Positions 18,033 through 27,997 are shown, counted from the first letter of the stretch. The stretch: DNA of 64,000 nt from Calothrix sp. HK-06 (GCF_001904745.1 NZ_MRCD01000007.1:1-64000); one strand, 5' to 3'. Notes: generated from the sequence alone by a model not told the origin. Made by a program: numbers and translations.

Positions 18033-19145
18033 CTAATTAATAAAATCAATAATAGATTGTGCAATAGCTTTTGATGCTAAATAAGGAACACCATTTCCAA
18101 TAGTTTTAAACATATTTGTGAGTGACATATCATTAGGCAAAACAAAACTTTGTGGTAAAGATTGAATTGCCAAAGCTTCAGCTACAGATATTCTCCGAAC
18201 TTTATAAGGGTGTAAATGTACTTCGTTATTACCATAGCAAGCAGTCGGAGAATAACGCCAGCGATGCAAACGTTTAAACGATTTTCTGGAATCATCTCCT
18301 TCTGCAATTGAAGCAAATTTACTAATGCCACCTCTCGGTTGAAAATAGTGTTGAGAATTAGGATGATTTAAAACATTATTTTTTCTAAACCAGGATTCGA
18401 CTGTCAGTTCTTCTGGAATTGTTAAAGGGCAAGGAATAACAGAGTCTACTTCAAAAGGTTCGCATTGGCGCCAAGGATAAGAAAAAACAACATTTCGAGG
18501 ATACACAATATATTTTTGCCAAGGAAATTCAAGTTCAAAAACTCCAATCTTGCTTAAAAAATGACTATGAAAGCCGATTAGGATAATTCTGTCTCTATCT
18601 TGTGGGGCGCCGTATTCGATAGCATTAATTAAGCGGTCTGTCAATATATAACCAGCTGACTGTAATTTTACTTTTAGAGATTGATAAAATAAATTATGCT
18701 TTTTTGTCTTCCATAAACCTTTGACATTTTCAAACACAAAAAAATCAGGCTGTTGTTGACAAATCAATTCAACATATGCACTACTCAGCTTACCATTATC
18801 ACCCAAATAACCACGATTTTTGCCACCTATAGAAAAATCAGGACATGGTGGTCCACCAATAAATGCAATTACATTTGTATTGTTTGTACGACAATCTTTT
18901 ACAAAATTCTTTAAATAATTAGCATGAGAAGATTCTATCAGCTTATTAACATCATTATCTTCCCCGTCATGATATCCATATTCAGGCAAAGGCAAATTTA
19001 GATTTACACGTGAGTATTTATATGCTGCCATGAAAGGCTTAAAAATCTCGTTTACATAAACAATCTCATACCCACCAACTTCAAATCCCAAATCTAAAAA
19101 ACCAGAGCCAGCAAAAAAAGAAAAAATCTTCGGTTTAACAGCCAT
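18033..19145 (-). CDS. DNA (cytosine-5) methyltransferase
   Basis: 370-residue C5 methyltransferase with motifs in order: I (FSFFAGSGFLDLGFEVGG, SAM binding, residues about 8-25), IV (GGPPCPDFSIGG with the catalytic Cys101), VI (FENVKGL, Glu139), VIII (QDRDRIILIG, about 182-191), a target-recognition region about 200-300, IX (RRISVAEALAIQSLPQSF) and X (IGNGVPYLASKAIAQSI). All catalytic residues are present. The recognition sequence cannot be predicted by eye. No matching restriction enzyme is obvious, though the gene follows a PD-(D/E)XK-type protein on the same strand (175-bp gap). It may be a solitary methylase. Confidence 0.92.
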   Translation of the reverse strand: MAVKPKIFSFFAGSGFLDLGFEVGGYEIVYVNEIFKPFMAAYKYSRVNLNLPLPEYGYHDGEDNDVNKLIESSHANYLKNFVKDCRTNNTNVIAFIGGPPCPDFSIGGKNRGYLGDNGKLSSAYVELICQQQPDFFVFENVKGLWKTKKHNLFYQSLKVKLQSAGYILTDRLINAIEYGAPQDRDRIILIGFHSHFLSKIGVFELEFPWQKYIVYPRNVVFSYPWRQCEPFEVDSVIPCPLTIPEELTVESWFRKNNVLNHPNSQHYFQPRGGISKFASIAEGDDSRKSFKRLHRWRYSPTACYGNNEVHLHPYKVRRISVAEALAIQSLPQSFVLPNDMSLTNMFKTIGNGVPYLASKAIAQSIIDFIN

Positions 19146-19205
19146 TTACTTAATTATATAAATTCCTCTCTCTGTGGTAAAAAATTATTTACTATAATCG
19201 TGTTT

Positions 19206-19235
19206 TGTTGGGTTCCGTTCCTACACCCAACCTAC
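19206..19235. repeat. Dispersed GTAGGTTGGGT...AACCCAACA hairpin (copy 1)
   Basis: Minus-strand copy of a 30-bp unit, GTAGGTTGGGTG then AGGAACG then AACCCAACA. It is also found at 46318-46347 and 59252-59281. It lies between the methyltransferase and its upstream neighbour. Confidence 0.75.
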
Positions 19236-19319
19236 AAATATTTTTTAGCCCCCTCACGTACAAGTTGCAACTTTTGAGCAAGGGAGTCTCTAAACCTACA
19301 AATGGCGCCAAAGTATTAT

Positions 19320-20303
19320 TTAATGTTCCTGCAACCAATTATTCAAATCATCAATATTAGTAAAATCTAACAAAGCTTCGGCAAGTGCTTCTAACTGAGT
19401 TGAATTCATAGACTCAACGCGCGCGCGTACTTGAGGTGATAATTCTCCAAAGCGTCGTGACAGTTGTCGTAAAATCAATCCTTGTTCACCTTCAACTCGC
19501 CCCTCAACTCTACCGCGTTTGTAACCAATACGTTCACCTGTGGTAAGATAAGGCATACTTTGCTCCTCTTCAAATTGTTTTAATTCTTCCCAAAACTTAT
19601 TTTCTAACCTTTCTGGTAAGATCATAACCCAGTCTATAAATCTATAGAGGTTACGAATATCCTGCTCGTCTAGCCCTTTTTCGTAAAGCTGACGTATCAA
19701 GCCAAATTTTGACTCTTTTCGCTGCTTAGGTTTTCCTTGGGTTTGCTGCATTTTCAAGTGTGCCATCACAACATGAGCAAACACGTTATCACTAGCCTCA
19801 AGTTGAGTAATGCGATTTTGGTAATCTAAAAGCTTAACGCTATCAAATTGAAAATCTAATTTTGTACCGGGATAAGTAAAATTAAACCCCTTCGGGCGCC
19901 AGTTTGGGCTACTATCACATAAAATGGCCAAGCTAATTGCTGGTTTATCAAAACGGTCGAAAATCCGGAAGTTATATACAAACATGCGTTTTTCAAAGCC
20001 TTTTTCCGGTTGAGCCTGAATTTCTATATGTATCAGTAACCAAAGTTCTTCCCCTTTATGTCCCCATACTTTGACTAATTTATCTGCATATCGTTTGCCT
20101 TGTTTGGCTTTACGAGAAATTTGTCGAAACTCTTTATCTAAAAACTCGTGTTTACGACTCCAGTCAATAAGACATGCAACTTCCGGAAAGAAAAACTGCA
20201 TCGCTTGGGGAAAATAAGTTTCAAGAATTTCTTTCCAGGGTGAATCGTTATCAGCACGCTTTTTCTTAGTAGTTTTCTTAGTAATTTTCGTAGTTGCAGC
20301 CAT
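19320..20303 (-). CDS. Rpn-like PD-(D/E)XK / DUF4351 protein
   Basis: 327 residues. A Lys-rich N-terminus is followed by a transposase-associated Rpn-type nuclease core (about 25-220): the DKL VKVW segment, then ELWLLIHIEIQAQ, which supplies the E-x-Q catalytic element of this PD-(D/E)XK branch, then MFVYNFRIFDRF. The C-terminal 60 residues (GLILRQLSRRFGELSP...LEALAEALLDF) match the DUF4351 helical domain. Such genes are abundant and mobile in cyanobacteria; E. coli Rpn proteins are DNA endonucleases that raise recombination. It sits just upstream of the C5 methyltransferase, which may or may not be functional coupling. Confidence 0.8.
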   Translation of the reverse strand: MAATTKITKKTTKKKRADNDSPWKEILETYFPQAMQFFFPEVACLIDWSRKHEFLDKEFRQISRKAKQGKRYADKLVKVWGHKGEELWLLIHIEIQAQPEKGFEKRMFVYNFRIFDRFDKPAISLAILCDSSPNWRPKGFNFTYPGTKLDFQFDSVKLLDYQNRITQLEASDNVFAHVVMAHLKMQQTQGKPKQRKESKFGLIRQLYEKGLDEQDIRNLYRFIDWVMILPERLENKFWEELKQFEEEQSMPYLTTGERIGYKRGRVEGRVEGEQGLILRQLSRRFGELSPQVRARVESMNSTQLEALAEALLDFTNIDDLNNWLQEH

Positions 20304-20610
20304 AAATGTATTTCATTGGTAGTGCAAATGTTTTTTCCATTAAAGGGTAAACTTTGCATTTAAACAATATCAATGAAATAATTTAGAAAATGAACTCCAA
20401 TCTTAGTATAAATTTTAATCCGTATCAGCGATATAAAAGTCTAATTTAGTGTCAAAATCTCACGGAATATTGAATAAACCACATCCAAAAGAAAACCCTA
20501 AATTATTGCTAATTTTAGTATCACCGTAAAATCCACAAGTAAAAAAATACGCATAAAATTCTATAGTTTTATTAAAATTAAACCCCCCTTATTAAGGAGG
20601 GTTTAGGGGA
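20304..20610. other. Intergenic region
   Basis: AT-rich promoter side of the DUF4351 gene on the left; the terminator of the GTPase gene at the right end (20580-20604). Nothing else seen. Confidence 0.5.
20580..20604 (-). terminator. Terminator hairpin after the GTPase gene
   Basis: AAACCCCCCTTA pairs with TTAAGGAGGGTTT with one mismatch, then AAT-rich sequence follows on the minus strand. It belongs to the CCCCCCTTATTAAGGGGGG repeat family also present at 48.7 and 59 kb. Confidence 0.6.
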
Positions 20611-22038
20611 TCAAACACCTTCAGGAACTAATTTCTTAACACCTTGACTAACAAACCCTTGTAAAGTAGCCACTTGTTGACTTTGCTGAAAAACATTTTG
20701 CAAAGACGAACGTAACTTATCCAAGTTCAGCGCATTACCAGTTTCAATAGAAACTTCCTGCGCTTGGAAATACTCAACTAAAGCTAACCCAGCAACGCGC
20801 GTCAAGTATGCAGCACTTACACCTTGAATAACACCACCCACAGCGTAAGTAACAGCATTAGTCTTAAGCACAGTACTAATAGCTTTCGTCGAAAGTTCAA
20901 CTAAACCAAGTTTAAGCATTAACCCTCCCATTTCCGCAGCTACAGTCTTAGCTTGGTCAAGAGAGAATTTTTGCTGGTACACATTACCCAAGTCCATAAC
21001 CATTTGCGCGTTAATAGCAGCAGTCGCTAAGATATCTAACGCAGGTAAGGGGTTAGCAAACGCAGCAGCAGCAGCTATCCATTGATTTTGTTCAATTATT
21101 GGAGTAGCACGTGACAGTCTTACTATATTTAATGCTGTTTTAGCTTCAGTTTTGAGTAAGTTAGCTTTTCTAACAGTAGTTGCCCATATTAACTTTTGCC
21201 CTGTAGTCGCAAATACTTGACTCAATTGAGTTGTTAATTGCTGTATATCAGGCGCTGGCTGTTCCATCCATTCGCTAGTTGTACCATTAGCATTGTGCTT
21301 GCGAACTTTAATTGGTACAGGCGCCACTGATGTTGCAGTAACATCACATTGCAAGCGTTGTTTTAAAGATGACAAGATACTTGCACGCTCATCAGGAATG
21401 TATTGGTCTTGCTTATTAAAGACCACCATGATGCGACCACTGGTAGCGTTAAGTTGCTGAAGCGTTTGATATTCTGTATCGGTAATATCACCGTTAGTAA
21501 CAAATAACACGTAGTCAGATGTTATAGTATTATTTAAAACTTCAGTATCACTGTTAGAAGCCTCAATAAACAAAGGCGCCGTCTCGTAAAAGTTCGCCTT
21601 GGTAACGGGTAATAATTCACAGTTTTGCTGTAAAGTGTTAATCAGCGTAGATTTACCTACAAATTTTCCACCAGTTACAGTTAGTTGCATTTCTTGTCTG
21701 TCAATCTCGTTCTCTAGTTTAGAGATTTGATTTTGCAGCAGAAACGCAAAGTTTTTTGTCTCTACATCATTTTCACAGGCGCCTGCTAACTGACTGACAA
21801 CAGCAGAAGCCTTTAATATCGCTTTTTCAACAGCCGCACGGTCGCTAGGTAATTCTTCAAGCAGTACGTCGGGGCTAGTACTACGCTGCTTAAATAGCCA
21901 TAAAGAACCACCAACAGCAACTAAACCCAACAAGCTAAACTCGCTAAGAAAGACGAATGAGTCTTGCAAGGTATCGAACAGCCACAATGCAAAGCTAAGA
22001 GACAGTCCTCCTACTAATATCGGTCGCTGCAACTTCAC
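20611..22038 (-). CDS. Membrane GTPase of the DUF697 type
   Basis: 475 residues. Two N-terminal hydrophobic spans (about 8-50) are followed by a coiled-coil region. Then comes a GTPase domain with the Walker A motif GGKFVGKST (residues 123-131) and the G4 motif NKQD (208-211); the G3 DxxG is not clear. A C-terminal DUF697 region (about 310-450) has helical hydrophobic stretches such as NPLPALDILATAAINAQMV and VGGVIQGVSAAYLTRVAGL. GTG start at 22038 with GGAGA eight bases upstream. DUF697 GTPases are associated with membranes; the cellular role in cyanobacteria is unknown. Confidence 0.8.
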   Translation of the reverse strand: MKLQRPILVGGLSLSFALWLFDTLQDSFVFLSEFSLLGLVAVGGSLWLFKQRSTSPDVLLEELPSDRAAVEKAILKASAVVSQLAGACENDVETKNFAFLLQNQISKLENEIDRQEMQLTVTGGKFVGKSTLINTLQQNCELLPVTKANFYETAPLFIEASNSDTEVLNNTITSDYVLFVTNGDITDTEYQTLQQLNATSGRIMVVFNKQDQYIPDERASILSSLKQRLQCDVTATSVAPVPIKVRKHNANGTTSEWMEQPAPDIQQLTTQLSQVFATTGQKLIWATTVRKANLLKTEAKTALNIVRLSRATPIIEQNQWIAAAAAFANPLPALDILATAAINAQMVMDLGNVYQQKFSLDQAKTVAAEMGGLMLKLGLVELSTKAISTVLKTNAVTYAVGGVIQGVSAAYLTRVAGLALVEYFQAQEVSIETGNALNLDKLRSSLQNVFQQSQQVATLQGFVSQGVKKLVPEGV

Positions 22039-22368
22039 AGTTTTATTCTCCGTTCACCAGACAATTGGTTTCTCTTACAGGATAATCCATTATCCACGGC
22101 TTCGATTCAGTCCAAAGAAACCGGGATTCTTGTTCTAAATTACACTAAGTATTAAAATTATCGTAAAGAAGCCCGGTTTCTAGAGCAGTATTTTCACTGG
22201 CGTAAATAAGTCAAAGAAACCGGGCTTCTTTACATCAACTACACTAAGTATTTTAGCTATATTAAGAAGCCCGGTATCTGGACAATCAACTATCCGGTAG
22301 TGAAATAATTGAAGTAGAAGTGTGTAATAAGCGACAAGTAGTGTACATCTGAGGCAAGTGTTCAGTTT
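22039..22368. other. Intergenic region filled by CCGGGTTTCT repeats
   Basis: Divergent promoter region of the GTPase and the GT2 gene. Most of it is taken up by two tandem 70-bp hairpin elements at 22114-22281. The remaining 85 bases before the GT2 start hold its promoter. Confidence 0.6.
22114..22281. repeat. Two tandem AAAGAAACCGGG...CCCGGTTTCT hairpin elements
   Basis: Unit 1: AAAGAAACCGGG at 22114, closing with AAGAAGCCCGGTTTC at 22166-22180. Unit 2: AAAGAAACCGGGCTTCTTT at 22213-22231, closing at 22264-22281. Both share the inner words TACACTAAGTATT. Related units occur at 56010-56073 and 57041-57126. Confidence 0.8.
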
Positions 22369-23334
22369 ATGAAATTTAGTGTCGTAATTACGACGTATAA
22401 CCGCTTGAAATTACTGCAAAGGGCAATAAACTCAGTGTTGCAGCAAACAATTGACTGTGAAATAGTAGTTGTGGATGATTGCTCTATTGATGGAACACGC
22501 CAATTTTTAGAGACTTTGTGTGATGAAATGTACGCACGCGAAGATTATCGGTTAATTTACTATCGCACCCCAAAAAACTCAGGACACGCTACTACGGTAA
22601 ATATTGGCGTTGAAAAAAGTAGTGGGGATTGGATAAAGTTTTTAGATGATGATGATTACTTGGCGCCTAACTGTTTAGAAGAAATGGGTAAAGCAATTAC
22701 ACTTAATGAAAATGCTGCCATTTGCTCCTGTGTTGCCGCTCAAGTAGATGATAATGGTGTTGAAAAAAGTCGCACTCCACAACTAGGCCCAGGCAAAGCA
22801 TATTACATCCCACAAGCTGACATTCATTATGGAATGCTGCTGGAAGTTATTCCTTTTGGTACGCCTGTACAGGTAGCTTGTAGGCGCCAAGCTTTTTTAG
22901 AGTCAGGTGGATGGGATATTAATATGACTTCTTGCGATGATATAGATTCTTGGATTCGGATTAGTCAGTTTGGAGATGCGATTTTTTTGAATCAATGTCT
23001 TGCGTACCGTACCCAATGGAGTGGGGGGTATGACCAAAAAATAGCTTATTTAAAGCGACTTGATACGAATATATTGATGAAAGAGAAAATATATGCTTTG
23101 GTGGATGTGACCCATAGTCAAAAAATTCCAAAGTTGGAACATATACGAAGTTATCTGAAACTGCATTGGATGCTAGTGGCACTTAAAAATAAAAATATTC
23201 ATACTGTTATCAAAATATTCGAGCCAGCCATTTTATCTCAAAGCGCTTGCTGGTTGTTAATTACCGCTTTTCTAATTCGACGCTGGCGCCATCAAAATTA
23301 CCAGATTCGTAAATTCATTTTAATACATTCGTAG
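22369..23334 (+). CDS. Glycosyltransferase family 2 protein
   Basis: 321-residue GT-A-fold inverting glycosyltransferase. MKFSVVITTYNRLKLLQRAI is the nucleotide-sugar binding start, then VVDDCSIDGT, and the DxD-type metal site in WIKFLDDDDYLAP (residues about 88-100). A later region has GGWDINMTSCDDIDSWIR, the usual acceptor-side acidic motif. A hydrophobic stretch near the C-terminus (SACWLLITAFLIRRWR) may attach it to the membrane. Donor and acceptor are unknown. It stands alone on the plus strand. Confidence 0.9.
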   Translation: MKFSVVITTYNRLKLLQRAINSVLQQTIDCEIVVVDDCSIDGTRQFLETLCDEMYAREDYRLIYYRTPKNSGHATTVNIGVEKSSGDWIKFLDDDDYLAPNCLEEMGKAITLNENAAICSCVAAQVDDNGVEKSRTPQLGPGKAYYIPQADIHYGMLLEVIPFGTPVQVACRRQAFLESGGWDINMTSCDDIDSWIRISQFGDAIFLNQCLAYRTQWSGGYDQKIAYLKRLDTNILMKEKIYALVDVTHSQKIPKLEHIRSYLKLHWMLVALKNKNIHTVIKIFEPAILSQSACWLLITAFLIRRWRHQNYQIRKFILIHS

Positions 23335-23378
23335 AGACCATATTAATTCGGCCTCTACAATTAGAATTCGGTCTCTAT
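23331..23378. repeat. GTAGAGACC...GGCCTCTAC / GGTCTCTA hairpin
   Basis: Overlaps the GT2 stop codon and lies between convergent genes. A similar unit is at 49585-49610. Probably a dispersed repeat acting as a terminator. Confidence 0.5.
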
Positions 23379-26300
23379 CCAAAAAATTTCTTCGGTACTC
23401 CTAAGCGAGATAAAATCGGCTTCCAAGAGCGCAAATTGAAAAAATCGTGAATCATAACATAGAAACAGGGAATAATAAACAGCGTTAATACTGTTGCTAA
23501 AGATAAGCCTGAAAACACAACTACACCCAAAGGTTGCAAAAATTCAGAACCTTCACCAATACCTAAAGCTAGGGGGAACATACCCAAAACAGTGGTAATC
23601 GTAGTCATTAAAACTGGACGTAAACGTTGTGGTGCAGCTTCTAATATTGCAGTTCGACGGTTGATACCTTTTTGTTCTCTAAGTTGATTTGCAAGTTCAA
23701 CCATAATAATGGCGTTATTCACTACAATACCAACTAGTAAAACTGCTCCAACTATAACCGTGGCGCCAATTGCTGTTTTAGTAATATAAAGTCCAAAAAT
23801 ACCTCCAGCTAACGCGAGTGGAATTGTGAACATAATTACTAATGGGTCTATGAGCGAGTTGTACTGTACTGCCATCACGACAAATACAAGAAATGTCGCT
23901 AATCCCCCCAATAACCCAAGTGAACTTTGCAATTGTTGATTTGATTCAACGGCGGCACTAGGTAAAACCGTTACGCCTTGTGGTAATTTTATATTACCAA
24001 GTACTTGATTAACTTGGCTAATCGCATCACCAAGACTGGCGCCTTCACTCAAGTTACCAGCAATTAAAAACACTTGACGCTGGTTGATACGCTGCACTTC
24101 TCCCGGCGCCTGACCTTCGACTATTGTAGCAACATCACTAAGACGAACTTGGCGGCTACTATCAATAAATAAAGGTATTCTTTCTAATTGCGAGCTATTA
24201 GTAATAGACTTTTCATCTAACTGCACCCTAACATCAACTAAACGGTTGCCACGTTGTAACTGAGTTGGAATACTACCTTCAATTGCAGTTTGAATTGTAT
24301 TACCAATATCAGTAGTTGTTAGTCCTAAAGCAGCTACTCTTTCCCAGTCGGGACGAATTTGAATTTCTGGTTGACGCGCGTCAGCATCAGGACGGAATCG
24401 TGCAGCTTGCACTTTTTCTTCTAAAGCACTTAGAACTTGTTGACCAGCTTGTTGTAAACTCTTTTCATCATTACCTTGAAGTATAACGTCAACATCGGCG
24501 CCACGCACAGGCGAGTTACTAAGTATTAAACCTCGAACTTGTCCGGGTGCTAGACGTAACCGAATTCCCGCTAAGTTTAATTTATTAAATTCTTTAGTAA
24601 CTTTTTCAACATACGCTTCAACATCGGTTCCTGGTTTCAGGGTAATAGTACTCGAACTTCGCAACGGGTTTTCCGAAGTATTACTACCAAATAAAGCTCC
24701 ACCAACTGTAGAAAATACATACTCAGTCTCAGGCTGTTTAGCCACAATATCATCGACTGCCGTCATTACCTTACGGTTAGTTTCTAAAGGAGTACCGGGA
24801 GGAAACTGAGCATTTAAATTTGCTTGTCCAGTATTGATACGAGGTAGAATTTCTTGAGGAATCTGTGGCGCCATCCACAAACTACCACCACCAAACAAAA
24901 CAATAGCTAGTCCCACAGCTAATAGGCGGTAGTGCAACACCTTATTTAAGAAACCACCATATCCTTTAGTTGCACCTTCAAAGCGACGATTAAATTCACG
25001 CAAAAACCAAAATTTACCTATTCCACTAGAAAAGCGCCAAGCTAACATCCGCGAAGTTAACATTGGTACTACTGTCACAGCAATCAAAATTGAAGCTGCC
25101 ACTGAAAAACTAATTGTGAGAATCAATTCATTAAATAGTAATGAAATAAATCCACCAATCAGTAAAAACGGTAACACAGCGACTAAGTTAGTACTCGTAG
25201 AAGCAATCAGTGCCGATTCTACTTCGCTACCACTACGTTGCGCCTGTTGTATCATTTCTTGCTGACTCAAGCGAGTTTTGCTGTCTTTGCCTGGAGTTAC
25301 ACCCGCACCCTCGGCAATATTCTCTAGCATCACGATAGAGTTATCAACAACAATACCCACACCTAAGGCTAAACCACCTAAGCTAAATACATTCAGAGAT
25401 AAACCAAATAACCCCATGAAAATAATTGCCGCAAGAGTAGCGAGGGGAATAGCAACAACAATAATAAAAGTCTGACGTAGCGAACCAAGAAAAAGTAAAA
25501 CAGCTAAAGCAGCTAAACCGGCGCCAATTAATCCGGAACTAGTAACGTTAGAAATCGAATTACTAATAAACCTCGACTCATCTAGCGTTGCTGTTAACGT
25601 CATTTCTTGAGGTATCAACCCTGACTGTCTAAGCTCATCCAACCGCTTCTTAACACCATCAACAACATTAATTGTGTTAGCATCCGGTTGTTTTTGAACA
25701 CTGACTTTCACCGCTGGTTGCTGATTTAAAAAAGCAAACACTCGTTGATTCTCTGTACCATCAATAACAGAAGCAAAGTCACGGAGATAAACACGTCTAT
25801 TTGGAGTTGAAGTGGTTGAAGCGCTTGAAGTACTTGAATTAGTTGAAGTATTTGAAGAAGTTGAATTAGACGGTCTAGACGTAGAAGGAACTTCAAATGA
25901 AAGATTACGAATTTCATCAGCACTTTGGAAGCGTCCAACCGTCCGAGTCAAAGGTTCAGAATTTTGTCCGAATATTCTACCGCCAGAAATATCTTGATTA
26001 CGGTTTTCCAATTCGTCTAAAACATCAGTCAAACCAACACCTAACGCTTGCAACCTATCCAAATCAATATTGACATTAACTTCTTCCTGCACACCCCCCG
26101 ATACATCAACCCCCGCAACCCCCGCAACTACACCAAGTTCACGCGCGAGTTCTTCTTCAGCAAATACCCGCAAATCAACTGGCGCCAATTTAGGTGAAGT
26201 CAAAGCGAATTCATAAACAGGTAACTGTGAAGGGTCAACTTTAAAAATGCGAGGTTCTTCGATAGTGTCAGGTAAATTGCTGCGCGCACGGTTAAAAGCA

Positions 26301-26653
26301 GCAGTCGCATCATTCAAAGCTTGGTCAATATTACCCCCTGTCTCAAAGAACAAATTCAAATTTATTTGTCCTTCGCGCGTTTGAGAAAAAATTTGTACTA
26401 CTCCCTCAGTTGCCGCAAAAGCTTCTTCCAAAGGTCTTGTCACTTCATCAATTGCCACCTCTGGTGATATTCCAGGCGCCGTAATATTAACACCAATGCG
26501 GGGATAAGTAATTGATGGTAGTAAATCTACAGGTAATTTTAGGATAAAAAAGACACCCATAACAATTACCGCTAGCGTCAACATCAACGTACCAATATGC
26601 TGACGAATCGAAATTGCACTAATACTAAAGCCTGTGGTGTTAGTTTGCTGCAT
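23375..26653 (-). CDS. RND-family efflux permease (AcrB/HAE1 type)
   Basis: 1092-residue inner-membrane proton-driven pump. Family layout: TM1 (TLMLTLAVIVMGVFFILKLP), a large periplasmic porter loop (about 40-345), TM2-6 including GLALGVGIVVDNSIVMLENI, which holds the conserved Asp-Asn of the proton relay region, a second periplasmic loop (about 590-890), and TM8-12 with VQYNSLIDPLVIMFTIPLAL. An insert of Ser/Thr-rich low complexity is present near residue 255-285. Substrate unknown; sequence type is closer to general HAE1 drug pumps than to heavy-metal CzcA. It follows its adaptor gene by 15 bases; no outer-membrane TolC gene is in the window. Confidence 0.95.
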   Translation of the reverse strand: MQQTNTTGFSISAISIRQHIGTLMLTLAVIVMGVFFILKLPVDLLPSITYPRIGVNITAPGISPEVAIDEVTRPLEEAFAATEGVVQIFSQTREGQINLNLFFETGGNIDQALNDATAAFNRARSNLPDTIEEPRIFKVDPSQLPVYEFALTSPKLAPVDLRVFAEEELARELGVVAGVAGVDVSGGVQEEVNVNIDLDRLQALGVGLTDVLDELENRNQDISGGRIFGQNSEPLTRTVGRFQSADEIRNLSFEVPSTSRPSNSTSSNTSTNSSTSSASTTSTPNRRVYLRDFASVIDGTENQRVFAFLNQQPAVKVSVQKQPDANTINVVDGVKKRLDELRQSGLIPQEMTLTATLDESRFISNSISNVTSSGLIGAGLAALAVLLFLGSLRQTFIIVVAIPLATLAAIIFMGLFGLSLNVFSLGGLALGVGIVVDNSIVMLENIAEGAGVTPGKDSKTRLSQQEMIQQAQRSGSEVESALIASTSTNLVAVLPFLLIGGFISLLFNELILTISFSVAASILIAVTVVPMLTSRMLAWRFSSGIGKFWFLREFNRRFEGATKGYGGFLNKVLHYRLLAVGLAIVLFGGGSLWMAPQIPQEILPRINTGQANLNAQFPPGTPLETNRKVMTAVDDIVAKQPETEYVFSTVGGALFGSNTSENPLRSSSTITLKPGTDVEAYVEKVTKEFNKLNLAGIRLRLAPGQVRGLILSNSPVRGADVDVILQGNDEKSLQQAGQQVLSALEEKVQAARFRPDADARQPEIQIRPDWERVAALGLTTTDIGNTIQTAIEGSIPTQLQRGNRLVDVRVQLDEKSITNSSQLERIPLFIDSSRQVRLSDVATIVEGQAPGEVQRINQRQVFLIAGNLSEGASLGDAISQVNQVLGNIKLPQGVTVLPSAAVESNQQLQSSLGLLGGLATFLVFVVMAVQYNSLIDPLVIMFTIPLALAGGIFGLYITKTAIGATVIVGAVLLVGIVVNNAIIMVELANQLREQKGINRRTAILEAAPQRLRPVLMTTITTVLGMFPLALGIGEGSEFLQPLGVVVFSGLSLATVLTLFIIPCFYVMIHDFFNLRSWKPILSRLGVPKKFFG

Positions 26654-26668
26654 AGACCCAACATCAAT

Positions 26669-27997
26669 TTATGATTTCTCCGAAAGAATTGAAAGCCCGA
26701 CGGTTTCACCATCTTTGAGAGGTTTACCGCTTCTCACAACAAAAGACTCGCCCGCTTGCAACCCTGATAAAATTTCAACGTTTCCATTACTTCTCTGCCC
26801 AAGCGTTACGCTTCTAGCGCTTACCGTTGGTTTTGCGGCGCCTTGTTGCAGGACAAATATCGTACCTTGACGACTTTGATTTTCTTCTTGTCTTCCTTTA
26901 TTTCCTGCTGCGCTTTCAGTTAGTGCTGTTAACGGTATAACTACTCGCTGTGCTGTATTAGTAGCAAAAGTCACCCTTGCCAAAAGTCCGCTGCCTATCT
27001 TAGCGTTGCTATTTGGTACATCCACCTCAACAGGAACTAAGCGTGCGGTAGCATCAGCAACAGGAGAAATACGCCCAACCACACCTGTAAATGTTTGATT
27101 GGGAAATGCATCTAAACTGACTCTTACTGATTGTCCAACTCGAACATTTGCTATTTCTAACTCTGAGAGTTGAACCACAACCTTAACGCGGCTAAAATCG
27201 CTAATTTTTAAAACTTCATTACCTGGTTGTAATAAGTTACCTGGTTCGGAAACTTTTTCTGCCACTACACCATTAATAGGAGATATTAACCTAGCATAAG
27301 AGCGACGTTTTCTAGCTTCGGCTACAACTGCTTGTTGAGCAACTACTCGACCTTGGGCAGTTGCAACAGCTTGTTGCTCTGTATTTACTTGTGAAATTGC
27401 CGCGCGCAAAGCTTGGGCAGCAGTTTGTGCTTCGGTACGACTAGTTTGTGCAACTTGTTCAGAAATGGCGCCTTCTTTAAATAATTGCTGTTGACGGTTA
27501 GCATCAGATTGCGCTTGCACAAGTTCTAGCCGTAAGCGTTCAACTTCAGCTTTTCGGTTGACTATTTGTGTGTTTGTCCGAGCAACTTCTGATTTTAACG
27601 AAGCAAGTTCTGCTTCTGCTTGATTTAATGCTGTTACTAACAGCGCATCATCTACTTGTCCAAGCGTTTGTCCCTGCTTAACAGTACTACCCACATCAAC
27701 CGAAAGCGCTAATAGTTGCCCTTCGATTTGCGAACGTAATGATACAGTTCGATATGGCGCCGTTGTGGCAGTAAACTCTGGTTTTTCTTGCAGTACACCT
27801 GTTTGAGCAACCGCTACATCTACAGGTGTCGCTCTATTTGCAGTTGCAGCAGGTTGCCGTGATTGTGCATCTGCTTTGTCCTTGACTCCGGCGCCGCAAC
27901 CTGAGCATAAAACCCCAAGACCAAATAAACAAGTAACTAGTAATTTATTACTTTGTATCCTTGTAGTATAAAAGTATTTACCCACGTCAATTTTCAC
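26669..27997 (-). CDS. RND periplasmic adaptor (membrane fusion) lipoprotein
   Basis: Membrane fusion protein linking the RND pump to an outer-membrane channel. The signal peptide ends in a lipobox VLCSG-C, so it is a predicted lipoprotein. Then follow the barrel-sandwich (lipoyl) half SLRSQIEGQLLALSVDVGST, a long alpha-hairpin rich in Ala, Gln and Glu (about residues 110-230), the returning lipoyl half LISPINGVVAEKVSEPGNLL, a beta-barrel and a membrane-proximal domain. Start: the GTG at 27997 has AGGTG six bases upstream; the frame also opens at a GTG at 28006. First gene of the two-gene efflux operon. Confidence 0.93.
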   Translation of the reverse strand: MKIDVGKYFYTTRIQSNKLLVTCLFGLGVLCSGCGAGVKDKADAQSRQPAATANRATPVDVAVAQTGVLQEKPEFTATTAPYRTVSLRSQIEGQLLALSVDVGSTVKQGQTLGQVDDALLVTALNQAEAELASLKSEVARTNTQIVNRKAEVERLRLELVQAQSDANRQQQLFKEGAISEQVAQTSRTEAQTAAQALRAAISQVNTEQQAVATAQGRVVAQQAVVAEARKRRSYARLISPINGVVAEKVSEPGNLLQPGNEVLKISDFSRVKVVVQLSELEIANVRVGQSVRVSLDAFPNQTFTGVVGRISPVADATARLVPVEVDVPNSNAKIGSGLLARVTFATNTAQRVVIPLTALTESAAGNKGRQEENQSRQGTIFVLQQGAAKPTVSARSVTLGQRSNGNVEILSGLQAGESFVVRSGKPLKDGETVGLSILSEKS

